64,000 bases of DNA, from assembly GCA_026225415.1 (NCBI GenBank), contig JAMFSS010000002.1, positions 89,915 through 153,914 on the forward strand. Direction: 5' to 3'. Under the pieces are notes generated by a model that ran no database searches, was not told where the DNA came from, and saw nothing but the letters and a program-made list of their open reading frames with translations. The position numbers were made by a program, and so were the translations under genes. Source of the DNA: Alphaproteobacteria bacterium (GTDB lineage: Bacteria > Pseudomonadota > Alphaproteobacteria > UBA9219). Each line of letters opens with the position of its first letter. Within the stretch, counting starts at the first letter, position 1. Below, one piece after another: positions 21,108 to 28,752 of the stretch.

Positions 21108-22196
21108 TTACCACTCCCCCTTCAAAACATTTACATGCCCCATCTTGCGGCCTGCGCGGGTTTCTTTTTTTCCGTACAGATGGAGGGCGGTTTGCGGTTG
21201 CGCCAGATATTCCGCCCAGCTGTCCGCTTCATCACCGATTAAATTATACATCACGGCGCGACTGTGCGGCGTGGGGTCGCCAAGCGGCAATCCGCATACC
21301 GCCCGCACCAACTGTTCAAACTGATCAACCACACAGGCATCCATCGTCCAATGGCCGGAATTATGCGGGCGCGGCGCGACTTCGTTCATCAATACATGCT
21401 GACCCTTTTCATTGGGGCTGCGCAGAACGAAAAACTCAACCGCCAGCAAACCGACAACGCCGAGTTTTGTCGCGAGCAAACGTGCGGCATGTTCGGCCTC
21501 CTCAGCCGCATGCGGGGGAAGATTGGCGGGCGCGTGGGTTTCCGCCAGAATGTGACTGCGGTGGATATTTTCGACGGCGGGATAGGCCGCCGAAGCGCCG
21601 TCGGCGCGTACCGCAACGATAACCGAAACTTCGCACAGGAAATCGATATAGGCTTCAAGGATGCCAACCGGCGCTCCCATTTGCGCCCAGGCTTGGGCGG
21701 CGTCTGTGGCATGTGTAATTTTCACCTGTCCCTTGCCGTCATACCCCATGCGGGTCGATTTCAAAATCGCAGGCAGTTTGAATTTGGGTAACGCCGCCGC
21801 CAATTCTTCCGCCGAATGGACAATGGCAAAATCTGTCGTGCCGATACCGATACTTCGCGCGAATGTCTTTTCCTGTTCGCGGTCTTGCGCCACGCGCAAC
21901 ACCTCTATGCCCGGATGCACCGCCGTATGTCGCGCGACAATTTCCAATGTGCGCAACGGCACATTTTCCCATTCCAAAGTCACGACATCGACCGCCGTTG
22001 CAAAACCTTCCAATACCGCTTCATCATCGAAGCTGGCACAGGTATGGAACGCCGCAACTTCAACCGCGGGCTCACCCGCATCGGGACAAAATATATGGCA
22101 ACGATAACCAAGCTTGGCCGCTGCCAACGCTGTCATGCGCCCCAACTGCCCGCCGCCCAAAATGCCGATGATCGAATGTGGCGGCAAGGTTTTCAT
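21108..22196 (-). CDS. purK: N5-carboxyaminoimidazole ribonucleotide synthetase
   Basis: ATP-grasp enzyme of purine synthesis that carboxylates AIR to N5-CAIR, the substrate of PurE. It begins with the [17 protein letters not shown] nucleotide-binding loop. The ATP-grasp core follows with [18 protein letters not shown] (about residues 139-156), [14 protein letters not shown], and the metal-site motif [14 protein letters not shown]. Its 362 residues are typical. The start overlaps the purE stop by 4 bases, so the two are co-translated. Confidence 0.97.
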   Translation of the reverse strand: MKTLPPHSIIGILGGGQLGRMTALAAAKLGYRCHIFCPDAGEPAVEVAAFHTCASFDDEAVLEGFATAVDVVTLEWENVPLRTLEIVARHTAVHPGIEVLRVAQDREQEKTFARSIGIGTTDFAIVHSAEELAAALPKFKLPAILKSTRMGYDGKGQVKITHATDAAQAWAQMGAPVGILEAYIDFLCEVSVIVAVRADGASAAYPAVENIHRSHILAETHAPANLPPHAAEEAEHAARLLATKLGVVGLLAVEFFVLRSPNEKGQHVLMNEVAPRPHNSGHWTMDACVVDQFEQLVRAVCGLPLGDPTPHSRAVMYNLIGDEADSWAEYLAQPQTALHLYGKKETRAGRKMGHVNVLKGEW

Positions 22197-22726
22197 TTCT
22201 TCTTTTTCGCTTTAACCGTCACGGGTTTTTTGCCCACGGATGCCGTCTGCGCCGCACGCCATTTCGCCAGTTTCGCCGCGACATTGGCATCTTGCAAAGC
22301 GATGATGGAAACCGCAAGCAATCCTGCATTGGTCGCACCCGCATTGCCAATCGCCAAGGTGCCTACCGGAATACCGGCGGGCATTTGGGCGATGGACAGC
22401 AAACTGTCGATACCGTCCAGAGTTTTGCTTTGCACCGGCACACCCAGCACCGGCAAGGTTGTCAGCGCGGCGATCATGCCCGGTAAATGCGCCGCGCCGC
22501 CTGCGCCCGCGATGATGACTTGCAAGCCATTACCCGCCGCGCCCTTGGCATAGGCCACCATACGTTCGGGGGTGCGGTGCGCGGAAACGATGCCCGCTTC
22601 GTATGGCACGCCGAAATCGCCCAGAATTTTGGCGGCGTTTTGCATACATTCCCAATCCGACTGGCTGCCCATCACAAGGCCGACGAGAGGGCGTGATTGG
22701 GGGTTTTTGCTGTTTTTAAGCGCCAT
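22193..22726 (-). CDS. purE: N5-carboxyaminoimidazole ribonucleotide mutase
   Basis: Converts N5-CAIR to CAIR in purine synthesis. The family core starts at [20 protein letters not shown], with the catalytic SAHRTPERM segment and the [15 protein letters not shown] loop. The ATG at 22726 is chosen because it lies just before the conserved core; in-frame TTG/ATG codons at 22783 and 22780 would add 18-19 non-conserved residues. The C-terminus carries an extra basic tail ([12 protein letters not shown]). It is first in the purEK operon and divergent from the GGDEF gene, with only ~77 bases between them. Confidence 0.96.
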   Translation of the reverse strand: MALKNSKNPQSRPLVGLVMGSQSDWECMQNAAKILGDFGVPYEAGIVSAHRTPERMVAYAKGAAGNGLQVIIAGAGGAAHLPGMIAALTTLPVLGVPVQSKTLDGIDSLLSIAQMPAGIPVGTLAIGNAGATNAGLLAVSIIALQDANVAAKLAKWRAAQTASVGKKPVTVKAKKKK

Positions 22727-22803
22727 GGCATGCTTTCCGAATATAAGGGGAACAGGGCATTTTCTTAACCTGTTTTTCATCAAATTGATAGAATCTTTAT
22801 GTC

Positions 22804-23415
22804 ATGACAAATCAATTCGATTTTACGACCGACTGGCTGGCCGATGCCGCCCTGACCCCCGAACAAAGACGGGCGTGGAACGCGTTGCGCGGCGATTTGG
22901 CCGCCGCCCATGCGCGTAATCAGGAGTTAACCGACAAGCTGCACCGGGCCGAACAACAAAGCCCCGACACCGAACCCACCATTTTAAACCGCCCCGAATT
23001 CAACCGCGAAGTCGCCCGCATGTTGGCGTTCGATGAACGTTATGGCGGCATGTCGAGCGTTTTGTATTTTGACTTTGACGGGATGGAATCAACCTCGACC
23101 CAATTCGGCAAATCGGTCGTCAACGCCACCTTGCGTGAAATTGGCGCGGTGATGATTAAAAGCGTGCGCGGATCGGATATCATCGGACGTCTGGCACCCG
23201 ATGAATTTGGCGTGTTGTTGATGCGGTGCGATAATGGCGCCGCCTGGACAAAGGCCGAGGCGATAGCGGCGAGCTTGCAAAAAACCGTTTCCGAAATCCA
23301 CGGTTGTAAACTCACTATCAAAGTCAGCTATGGCGCTTATACCTTCCGCGATAATGAAGATCTGGCGATGGGGTTAAAGGAAGCGGCCCAAGGTTTAACC
23401 CAAATCAAGCAATAA
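22804..23415 (+). CDS. GGDEF-domain protein with degenerate active site
   Basis: A 203-residue protein. An N-terminal helical part (~1-60) leads into a GGDEF domain (~60-200), recognisable from LNRPEFNREVARML, VLYFDFDGMES and SVRGSDIIGRL. The signature loop reads APDEF (residues 131-135) instead of GG(D/E)EF. Without the two glycines, diguanylate cyclase activity is unlikely; it may be a c-di-GMP or GTP sensor, or a scaffold. There is no membrane segment or receiver domain. Its last 11 bases overlap the convergent DUF465 gene. Confidence 0.9.
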   Translation: MTNQFDFTTDWLADAALTPEQRRAWNALRGDLAAAHARNQELTDKLHRAEQQSPDTEPTILNRPEFNREVARMLAFDERYGGMSSVLYFDFDGMESTSTQFGKSVVNATLREIGAVMIKSVRGSDIIGRLAPDEFGVLLMRCDNGAAWTKAEAIAASLQKTVSEIHGCKLTIKVSYGAYTFRDNEDLAMGLKEAAQGLTQIKQ

Positions 23416-23605
23416 TATCCGGCAGCAACTTGCTTTCCACACGCATGATGTCGTCGCGCAAAACCAGTTTGCGCTTTTTCAGCCGCTGAATTTGGATCAT
23501 GTCCGGTACGGCGCGTTGCGTCAGGGCGCTGATGGCATCGTCCAGATCGCGATGTTCGGCTTTTAACTGCGCCAACATGTCTTCAAGTTTATCTTGCTCA
23601 TTCAT
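23405..23605 (-). CDS. DUF465 (YdcH-like) small coiled-coil protein
   Basis: A 66-residue protein of the DUF465 family, widespread in alphaproteobacteria. It has a helical N-terminal part (LKAEHRDLDDAISALTQR) and the typical IQRLKKRKLVLRDDI segment near the C-terminus. Function is unknown. It probably forms a helical hairpin or dimer in the cytosol. It overlaps the 3' end of the GGDEF gene by 11 bases, and the dispersed 61-bp hairpin lies just upstream of its start. Confidence 0.88.
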   Translation of the reverse strand: MNEQDKLEDMLAQLKAEHRDLDDAISALTQRAVPDMIQIQRLKKRKLVLRDDIMRVESKLLPDIIA

Positions 23606-23622
23606 TGGGGTGCTGTCTCTCT

Positions 23623-23683
23623 AGACCGCGATCGTTTTGGATAGAAGCCCTTGCGCACCATCCAAAGCGTGAATCGCTGGTCT
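23623..23683 (+). repeat. Dispersed 61-bp hairpin repeat, copy A
   Basis: Bounded by AGACC and GGTCT. Counted by eye, it matches the minus-strand sequence at 57406-57466 at 50 of 61 positions with no gaps. Outer stem: positions 1-5 with 57-61, then 6-10 with 51-55 around one bulged base. Inner stem: a 10-bp helix of positions 11-20 with 38-47. A small GC stem-loop tops it. An A-rich stretch follows in both copies. Confidence 0.85.
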
Positions 23684-23698
23684 TATCAAAAAAAGGTG

Positions 23699-23746
23699 GA
23701 GCGTGATTTTTCTTCTCTTCTGGTTAAATATCAAGAAATCACGCTC
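23699..23746. other. Long-arm hairpin downstream of repeat copy A
   Basis: GAGCGTGATTT (23699-23709) and AAATCACGCTC (23736-23746) form a perfect 11-bp stem around 26 bases; CTT/AAG can extend it inward. It starts 15 bases after the 61-bp repeat and lies ~110 bases before pfkA. There is no T-run, so it is not a plain terminator. The whole span 23623-23746 could be a structured RNA or leader. Confidence 0.65.
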
Positions 23747-23855
23747 TTGTGGTCGCGCTATATACCAGAAAAATGGGCTTTATGCCACGGTTCTGTTTGC
23801 TTAAAATGCTTTATGGCCTACAATTGGCGGCCCCTGTCAGATTCCAAGGAAATCC

Positions 23856-24956
23856 ATGTCCCCTACCCCCTCCAATGCCCCCAAAAAACGTATCGCCATT
23901 TTAACCAGTGGCGGCGATTGTGCTGGCCTTAACGCCGTTATGCGCGCCGTTGTTTTGCGCGCCGAAACCCTGAATTGGGAAGTGATAGGCATCATGGATG
24001 GCACACACGGGCTTTTGGAAAGCCCGCCGCACTATGCGCAACTCCACAGCAAGAATATGGATACGGTTGTGATGCGTCAGGGCGGCACAATTCTGGGCAC
24101 CACGAACAAAGGCGACCCGTTTGCCTATCCCATGCCGGACGGCACATTAAAAGACCGTTCAGGTGAAATTATCGATGCGTTTAAAAGTTTGGGTTGCGAA
24201 GCTTTGATCGGCATCGGCGGTGATGGAAGTTTGGCGATTTTGTCGCGCCTTGCGAAACAAGGCGGCTTTCCGTTGATCGGTATTCCCAAAACAATCGACA
24301 ATGATTTGGGCGCAACGGAAATGTCGGTCGGTTTTGGCACCGCCGTTGATGTGGCGACCGAAGCATTGGACAGATTGCAACCCACAGCCGCCAGCCATGA
24401 CCGCATTATGATTTTGGAAGTGATGGGACGCGATGCGGGTCATATAGCCTTGACCGCCGGTATTGCGGGCGGCGCCGATGTTATTTTGATCCCCGAAATT
24501 CCGTATGACATTAAAAATATTGCCGCGCATATCAAGAAAATCCGTGAAAATGGCCGCAATTTCGCGCTGGTGGTTGTGTCGGAAGCGGTGAAAACCGCGC
24601 ATGGCCAAAGCGTCAGCAAGGATTTCTTTGGCGGTCAAAAACGCCTGGGCGGTATTGGACATATCTTGGGCGAGCAAATTGCGGATGCCTGTCAGGCGGA
24701 AACGCGCGTGACCGTTTTGGGGCATGTGCAGCGTGGCGGACAACCGATTGCGCAAGACCGTATGTTGGCCGCCGCCTTTGGCGTGCATGCCGTCAGCTTA
24801 ATTGAACAAGGTAAATTCGACCGTATGGTTGGGTGGCAGCACCGTCAGGTTGTCGATGTGCCGATTGCCGAAGCGATTAAAGAAAACCATGTCGTGGAGA
24901 AAGACGGCACATTGATGCGTACAGCGCGTGGTTTGGGCATTTGTCTGGGGGATTAA
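23856..24956 (+). CDS. pfkA: 6-phosphofructokinase
   Basis: Phosphorylates fructose-6-phosphate to the 1,6-bisphosphate in glycolysis. It starts MSPTPSNAPKKRIAILTSGGDCAGLN. The phosphodonor-site motif reads GGDGS, which fits ATP (PPi enzymes have GGDD), while the catalytic loop reads PKTIDND, with the Lys seen in PPi-dependent or mixed-type enzymes rather than the PGTIDND of E. coli PfkA. MGRDAGHIAL and HVQRGG are intact, and 366 residues is normal for the long bacterial clade. Its 3' end overlaps the convergent unknown gene by 4 bases. The donor specificity is uncertain. Confidence 0.95.
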   Translation: MSPTPSNAPKKRIAILTSGGDCAGLNAVMRAVVLRAETLNWEVIGIMDGTHGLLESPPHYAQLHSKNMDTVVMRQGGTILGTTNKGDPFAYPMPDGTLKDRSGEIIDAFKSLGCEALIGIGGDGSLAILSRLAKQGGFPLIGIPKTIDNDLGATEMSVGFGTAVDVATEALDRLQPTAASHDRIMILEVMGRDAGHIALTAGIAGGADVILIPEIPYDIKNIAAHIKKIRENGRNFALVVVSEAVKTAHGQSVSKDFFGGQKRLGGIGHILGEQIADACQAETRVTVLGHVQRGGQPIAQDRMLAAAFGVHAVSLIEQGKFDRMVGWQHRQVVDVPIAEAIKENHVVEKDGTLMRTARGLGICLGD

Positions 24957-25636
24957 GAGGCCAGCACGTTTGGCGCGGGGTGTGGTGCCGCAATCGCAAC
25001 ATGGGTGGATGCGCCCACAACCGCATTATCCGCGCGTAAATTGCGGCGCAAGCCCATACGGTCGATGACTTTCTTATTCATGGCCGCGACGAAAGCCACA
25101 GAAAAAGCGCGCCAGCCATTTTTTGCAAGAAGCGCGGCGGGGGCAAACACTCCCGCCACACTGGATTCCATCACGGCCACGCTGGCGAACAGGGATGTAA
25201 AGCCAAATTGGGGTGCAGACACATTATCATTGTCGACAGAGTCGTTATCGTCTTTTTTGTTTTTGCGTGGTTCGGGTGTCATGCCCAAACGTTTTTCGGC
25301 TTCGATCCTGTCGCGGCGATTGCTGGAATGAAGTTTAAGGATAAGCCCGCGGACAGCATCTTCACCCAGCGCGTTTTTCAACATGCGCACATACCACGGC
25401 GCCAACATCAAACTGCGGAACAGAAACGAATCCGCGCGTTTGGGTTCATAGTCAGATTTTTTATCCAAAGGCTTTTCGCGTTTGATGAGATGATCGCGGT
25501 TGGTGTCTTTGGGAATTTGGCTGCCCATCATCCAGAGCCGGTCATTAAACCGCATGCGCCACACGCCGGGCGTCACCTGTGCGGCCTTGGTTGCCTCGGT
25601 CAGATCATCATAGGATTTGCGCGCGGGATGAAACAT
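24953..25636 (-). CDS. Unknown basic protein (227 residues)
   Basis: I do not recognise it. The N-terminal half is soluble and basic, with Trp- and Arg-rich stretches (GVWRMRFNDRLWMMGSQIPK, SLMLAPWYVRMLKNALGEDA). An Asn/Asp/Lys low-complexity linker follows near residue 125 (RKNKKDDNDSVDNDN). A more hydrophobic part (~140-195) could associate with membrane. There is no signal peptide and no catalytic pattern. It is convergent with pfkA, overlapping by 4 bases, and lies downstream of a Cys-rich lipoprotein gene on the same strand. Confidence 0.65.
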   Translation of the reverse strand: MFHPARKSYDDLTEATKAAQVTPGVWRMRFNDRLWMMGSQIPKDTNRDHLIKREKPLDKKSDYEPKRADSFLFRSLMLAPWYVRMLKNALGEDAVRGLILKLHSSNRRDRIEAEKRLGMTPEPRKNKKDDNDSVDNDNVSAPQFGFTSLFASVAVMESSVAGVFAPAALLAKNGWRAFSVAFVAAMNKKVIDRMGLRRNLRADNAVVGASTHVAIAAPHPAPNVLAS

Positions 25637-25700
25637 GCCCCATTATGCCAGAATGTTGGTTAAGGAACCGTTCTTTTTAATAAACGATTGAATTATATGA

Positions 25701-26000
25701 TTATTCGGCCTTGCAACCGGGCAGGCAATTCTTCAAAGAGGTACGACATTCACCGCTGGCGCCGAAAACGCCGCTGGGCCCCTGCTGGCCGTCATTGTTG
25801 ACGGCTGAACTGCTATCCATGCAACGGCTGTAATCATCGTTGCAGGAACGCTTGCACATTTCCTTGTCGCTTTCGATGACCGTTTCTTTGCCATCGCGTC
25901 CGACATAGGTATCAACAGGTTTGGTGCCCGATATACAGCCAGAAAGCCCGACCGCGATAAACGCCCCCATAACCAACATCATGAGGGTGCGTTTTTGCAT
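25701..26000 (-). CDS. Cys-rich small lipoprotein (99 residues)
   Basis: It has a signal peptide (MLVMGAFIAVGLSGC) with lipobox LSGC. The mature part holds six further Cys in a mirror layout: C-x3-C-x6-C (CKRSCNDDYSRC) and later C-x6-C-x3-C (CRTSLKNCLPGC). These probably form three disulfide bonds in the periplasm. I know no named family for this. It starts 4 bases after the rplQ stop region on the same strand, so it may be read through from the ribosomal operon, which would be unusual for an envelope protein. Confidence 0.75.
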   Translation of the reverse strand: MQKRTLMMLVMGAFIAVGLSGCISGTKPVDTYVGRDGKETVIESDKEMCKRSCNDDYSRCMDSSSAVNNDGQQGPSGVFGASGECRTSLKNCLPGCKAE

Positions 26001-26004
26001 GGGG

Positions 26005-26439
26005 TTAGACCTTTGCTGCTTCGGCTTCCGCCGCGGTTTGTTTCAGGAGCAGTTCGCGTTGCTTGGCGCCCTTGGCTTCCGTGTCGCGTTCAACGAATTC
26101 GATCATGCCCATTGCGGCTGCGTCGCCGTAACGGAAACCGGCTTTGATAACGCGGCTGTAACCGCCGGTGCGCGTTTTGTAACGTTCCGCCAATGTGCTG
26201 AACAATTTACGGACCGCTGTTTCATCGCGCAAAATCGACAGTGCGCGGCGACGATTGGCAAGGCCACCTTTTTTGCCGAGCGTAATCAGGCTCTCGGCAA
26301 TCGGGCGTAATTCCTTGGCCTTGGCCAACGTCGTGGTGATCTGTTCGTTTTCGATCAGGGCCACAGCCATATTGGCGAACATCGCCTTACGGTGGGTAGC
26401 GGTGACGCCGAGTTTACGATGTGCATTTCCGTGACGCAT
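26005..26439 (-). CDS. rplQ: Ribosomal protein L17
   Basis: Large-subunit ribosomal protein near the exit tunnel. It begins [20 protein letters not shown], the family's classic N-terminus, and includes [20 protein letters not shown]. The 144 residues include an Ala/Glu-rich C-terminal tail typical of alphaproteobacterial L17. It is the last gene of the alpha operon (rpsM-rpsK-rpoA-rplQ), separated from rpoA by 111 bases that contain a hairpin. Confidence 0.98.
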   Translation of the reverse strand: MRHGNAHRKLGVTATHRKAMFANMAVALIENEQITTTLAKAKELRPIAESLITLGKKGGLANRRRALSILRDETAVRKLFSTLAERYKTRTGGYSRVIKAGFRYGDAAAMGMIEFVERDTEAKGAKQRELLLKQTAAEAEAAKV

Positions 26440-26505
26440 GTTCTTTCCTTCTATGGCTTGGCTCTGTGATTTCCCTGATGGGCTCTTGCAGAAACCGGTT
26501 GAGAG

Positions 26506-26536
26506 AAGACGCAGCCTGAAATCAGAACTGCGTCTT
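26506..26536. other. Hairpin in the rpoA-rplQ spacer
   Basis: AAGACGCAG (26506-26514) and CTGCGTCTT (26528-26536) form a perfect 9-bp stem with a 13-base loop. In the direction of transcription (minus) no T-run follows. It is therefore more likely a processing or attenuation site that sets the rpoA/rplQ ratio than a full terminator. Confidence 0.6.
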
Positions 26537-26550
26537 TTAGATTATTTTTC

Positions 26551-27567
26551 TTAGAACGGTTCTTCCATGCGCTTGGCCAGGTCTTCAATATTTTCTGGCG
26601 GCCATGTTGGGATTTGCATACCAAGGGTCAGGCCCATCTGGGTCAAAACTTCCTTGATTTCGTTCAAGCTCTTGCGGCCAAAATTCGGCGTGCGGAGCAT
26701 TTCGCCTTCCGATTTTTGAACCAGATCGCCGATATAAACGATGTTGTCGTTCTTGAGGCAGTTGGCCGAACGAACCGACAATTCCAGTTCGTCAACCTTG
26801 CGCAGCAAGTTACGGTTGAAGGGCAGATCGCCAACAGGTTCTTGCGTACCGGCATGGGCGTGCGGTTCTTCAAAGTTGATGAAGAACTGCAATTGGTCTT
26901 GCAGAATACGCGCGGAAATCGCCACGGCGTCTTCAGGCGAGATCGAGCCATCGGTTTCAACGGTAATCGCCAGCTTGTCATAATCAGTGACTTGGCCAAC
27001 GCGGCTATGTTCGACCTTGTACGCAACCTTGCGGACGGGGCTGAACAACGCATCGATAGGCAACAAACCAATAGGTGTGTCTTCCTTGCGCAGGGCGGCA
27101 GCCGGAATGTAACCACGGCCTGTTTCGACCATCAGTTCCATCGACAATTTCGCGCCGCGATCCAATGTGCAGATAACCAAATCGGGGTTCATCACTTCGA
27201 CTTCCGAACCGGTTTCGATTTGCTTGGCAGTCACTTCGCCCGGGCCTTCGGCGCGCAAACGAACGCGGCGCGGCAGGTCGCTGTGCGAACGCAGGGCAAG
27301 GCTCTTGAGGTTGAGGATCATATCGGTGACATCTTCGCGCACGCCGGGGACGGACGAGAATTCATGCAGCACGCCTTCAATCTGGATCGAAGTGACGGCG
27401 GCACCTTGCAGCGACGAAAGCAAAACGCGACGAAGCGCATTGCCCAATGTCATGCCAAAACCACGTTCCAACGGTTCGATCACCAGAGTGGCGATGTTGG
27501 GGTTATTGTCCGACGCATGGACATTCTTGGTTGGCTGAATAAGAGATTTCCAGTTCTTTTGCAACAC
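26551..27567 (-). CDS. rpoA: RNA polymerase alpha subunit
   Basis: Scaffold subunit of RNA polymerase. The start is the GTG at 27567 (protein [15 protein letters not shown]), preceded by GAAAGGG; the longer in-frame extension upstream is not conserved and overlaps rpsK. The N-terminal domain (~1-235) carries [20 protein letters not shown], the core assembly motif. The C-terminal domain (~255-338) carries [20 protein letters not shown], which binds UP elements and activators. The 338-residue length is standard. Confidence 0.98.
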   Translation of the reverse strand: MLQKNWKSLIQPTKNVHASDNNPNIATLVIEPLERGFGMTLGNALRRVLLSSLQGAAVTSIQIEGVLHEFSSVPGVREDVTDMILNLKSLALRSHSDLPRRVRLRAEGPGEVTAKQIETGSEVEVMNPDLVICTLDRGAKLSMELMVETGRGYIPAAALRKEDTPIGLLPIDALFSPVRKVAYKVEHSRVGQVTDYDKLAITVETDGSISPEDAVAISARILQDQLQFFINFEEPHAHAGTQEPVGDLPFNRNLLRKVDELELSVRSANCLKNDNIVYIGDLVQKSEGEMLRTPNFGRKSLNEIKEVLTQMGLTLGMQIPTWPPENIEDLAKRMEEPF

Positions 27568-27616
27568 GGTCAGACCCTTTCGGTTTATTTCAGAATAGGT
27601 AGTGTGATTTCTTGCG

Positions 27617-28024
27617 TTAGACGCGGCGACGTTTGCGTGGACGGCAGCCATTATGCGGTATCGGCGTCACATCGCGGATGGATGTCACCGAAAAACCGAC
27701 AGCCTGCAAAGCGCGCAGTGCGGATTCACGACCGGCGCCCGGGCCCTTGACTTCGACTTCGACAGAGCGAACGCCATGTTCAATGGCTTTCTTGCCTGCG
27801 TCTTCTGCCGCCATCTGCGCGGCGTAAGGGGTCGATTTACGCGAACCCTTGAAGCCCATCAAACCCGAAGAAGACCAAGCTATGGTGTTACCCTGCGCAT
27901 CGGCAATCGTGATGATGGTGTTGTTAAAGCTGGCATTCACATGGGCGATGCCATTGACGATATTCTTGCGTTCGCGACGGCGGCGAACCGCGGTCTTGTC
28001 GGTTTTTTCTTTAGCTGCGGCCAT
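27617..28024 (-). CDS. rpsK: Ribosomal protein S11
   Basis: Small-subunit platform protein. The family core [20 protein letters not shown] and the C-terminal [18 protein letters not shown] are intact. The 135 residues include a short extra basic N-terminus ([19 protein letters not shown]), usual in alphaproteobacteria. It is the second gene of the alpha operon, 97 bases after rpsM and 49 before rpoA. Confidence 0.98.
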   Translation of the reverse strand: MAAAKEKTDKTAVRRRRERKNIVNGIAHVNASFNNTIITIADAQGNTIAWSSSGLMGFKGSRKSTPYAAQMAAEDAGKKAIEHGVRSVEVEVKGPGAGRESALRALQAVGFSVTSIRDVTPIPHNGCRPRKRRRV

Positions 28025-28121
28025 TTTTCTTCTTTCTTTGGTTCAAACATTGCCACAACGAGGCGGCAACTATCCGTTTTGCTCCCCTATGCCAAGGCTT
28101 TGGGGAACAGGTTGCTAAGAA

Positions 28122-28499
28122 TTATTTCTTAGCGATTTTCTTGCCGGCAATCGGCTTGGCTTTGCCCTTACGGGTGCGCGCATTGGTATGCGTGCGTTGT
28201 CCGCGAACGGGAAGCCCCTTACGATGACGCAGCCCGCGATAGCAAGCCATGTCCATCAAACGCTTGATGTTCATTGAAATATCGCGGCGCAAATCGCCTT
28301 CAACTTTGTAATTCTTGTCGATATCTTCGCGAACCTTCAGGATTTCGCCTTCGGTCAATTGATTTACACGCTTGGTCGGGTCGATGCCGACGCGCGCGCA
28401 AATTTCCAAAGCATTGGTTGGTCCAATACCAAAGATATAACGAAGCGAGATGTGCAACGGCTTGGCCGTCGGGATGTTTACGCCTGCAATACGTGCCAC
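28122..28499 (-). CDS. rpsM: Ribosomal protein S13
   Basis: Small-subunit head protein that contacts tRNA and L5. The start is the GTG at 28499 ([20 protein letters not shown]), with GGAGA 7 bases upstream. Codons further upstream give a non-conserved hydrophobic extension and are rejected. The 125 residues contain the H2TH region and the basic tail [17 protein letters not shown]. It is the first gene of the alpha operon here. The usual upstream neighbours secY and adk are absent; instead a purine/pyrimidine palindrome and a kinase gene precede it. Confidence 0.98.
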   Translation of the reverse strand: MARIAGVNIPTAKPLHISLRYIFGIGPTNALEICARVGIDPTKRVNQLTEGEILKVREDIDKNYKVEGDLRRDISMNIKRLMDMACYRGLRHRKGLPVRGQRTHTNARTRKGKAKPIAGKKIAKK

Positions 28500-28589
28500 T
28501 TGAGTCTCTCCAAAAGTTCGCCAAATTTCAATAAACAGCAAAAACACCGCCAAAGCCAAGGCCAAAGCGGGGTTAAGGTGGCGCAGTAT

Positions 28590-28752
28590 AAGGATTAAGA
28601 AAGGGGAGTCAAGGAAGAAAGGAGGGAAAGAGAGGGCGAGAAGAAGGGGAGATAGAGGGAGAAATAAAGAGAAAACAGGAAGCAAAACAACAAGGATTCA
28701 GACTTTTTTCCCTCTTTTCTCGCCCCACCTCTCCTTGCCTCTCACCTTCCCC
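28590..28752. repeat. Purine-arm/pyrimidine-arm imperfect palindrome 1
   Basis: A ~100-base almost pure A/G tract (28590-28690) is followed by a ~50-base almost pure C/T tract (28702-28752). Blocks such as GGGCGAGAA in the left arm face TTCTCGCCC in the right. It fills the space between the kinase stop and the rpsM leader. It is one of three like elements in the window (see 33211 and 55469). Confidence 0.75.

Noticed and set aside
23651-23932. Open frame translating repeat copy A (LRTIQSVNRWSYQKK)
   Set aside because: Copy B gives a similar peptide only because the DNA repeat is conserved. The frame runs into pfkA in another phase and has no ribosome site. The DNA/RNA hairpin explains the conservation better.
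26614-27750. Long plus-strand open frame (378 codons) opposite rpoA
   Set aside because: It mirrors the rpoA codon pattern, gives no recognisable protein, and rpoA is certain.
28500-28685. N-terminal extension of S13 to an upstream ATG
   Set aside because: It is low-complexity Leu/Phe/Pro translation of the pyrimidine strand of the palindrome. The conserved S13 start with GGAGA lies at the GTG at 28499.
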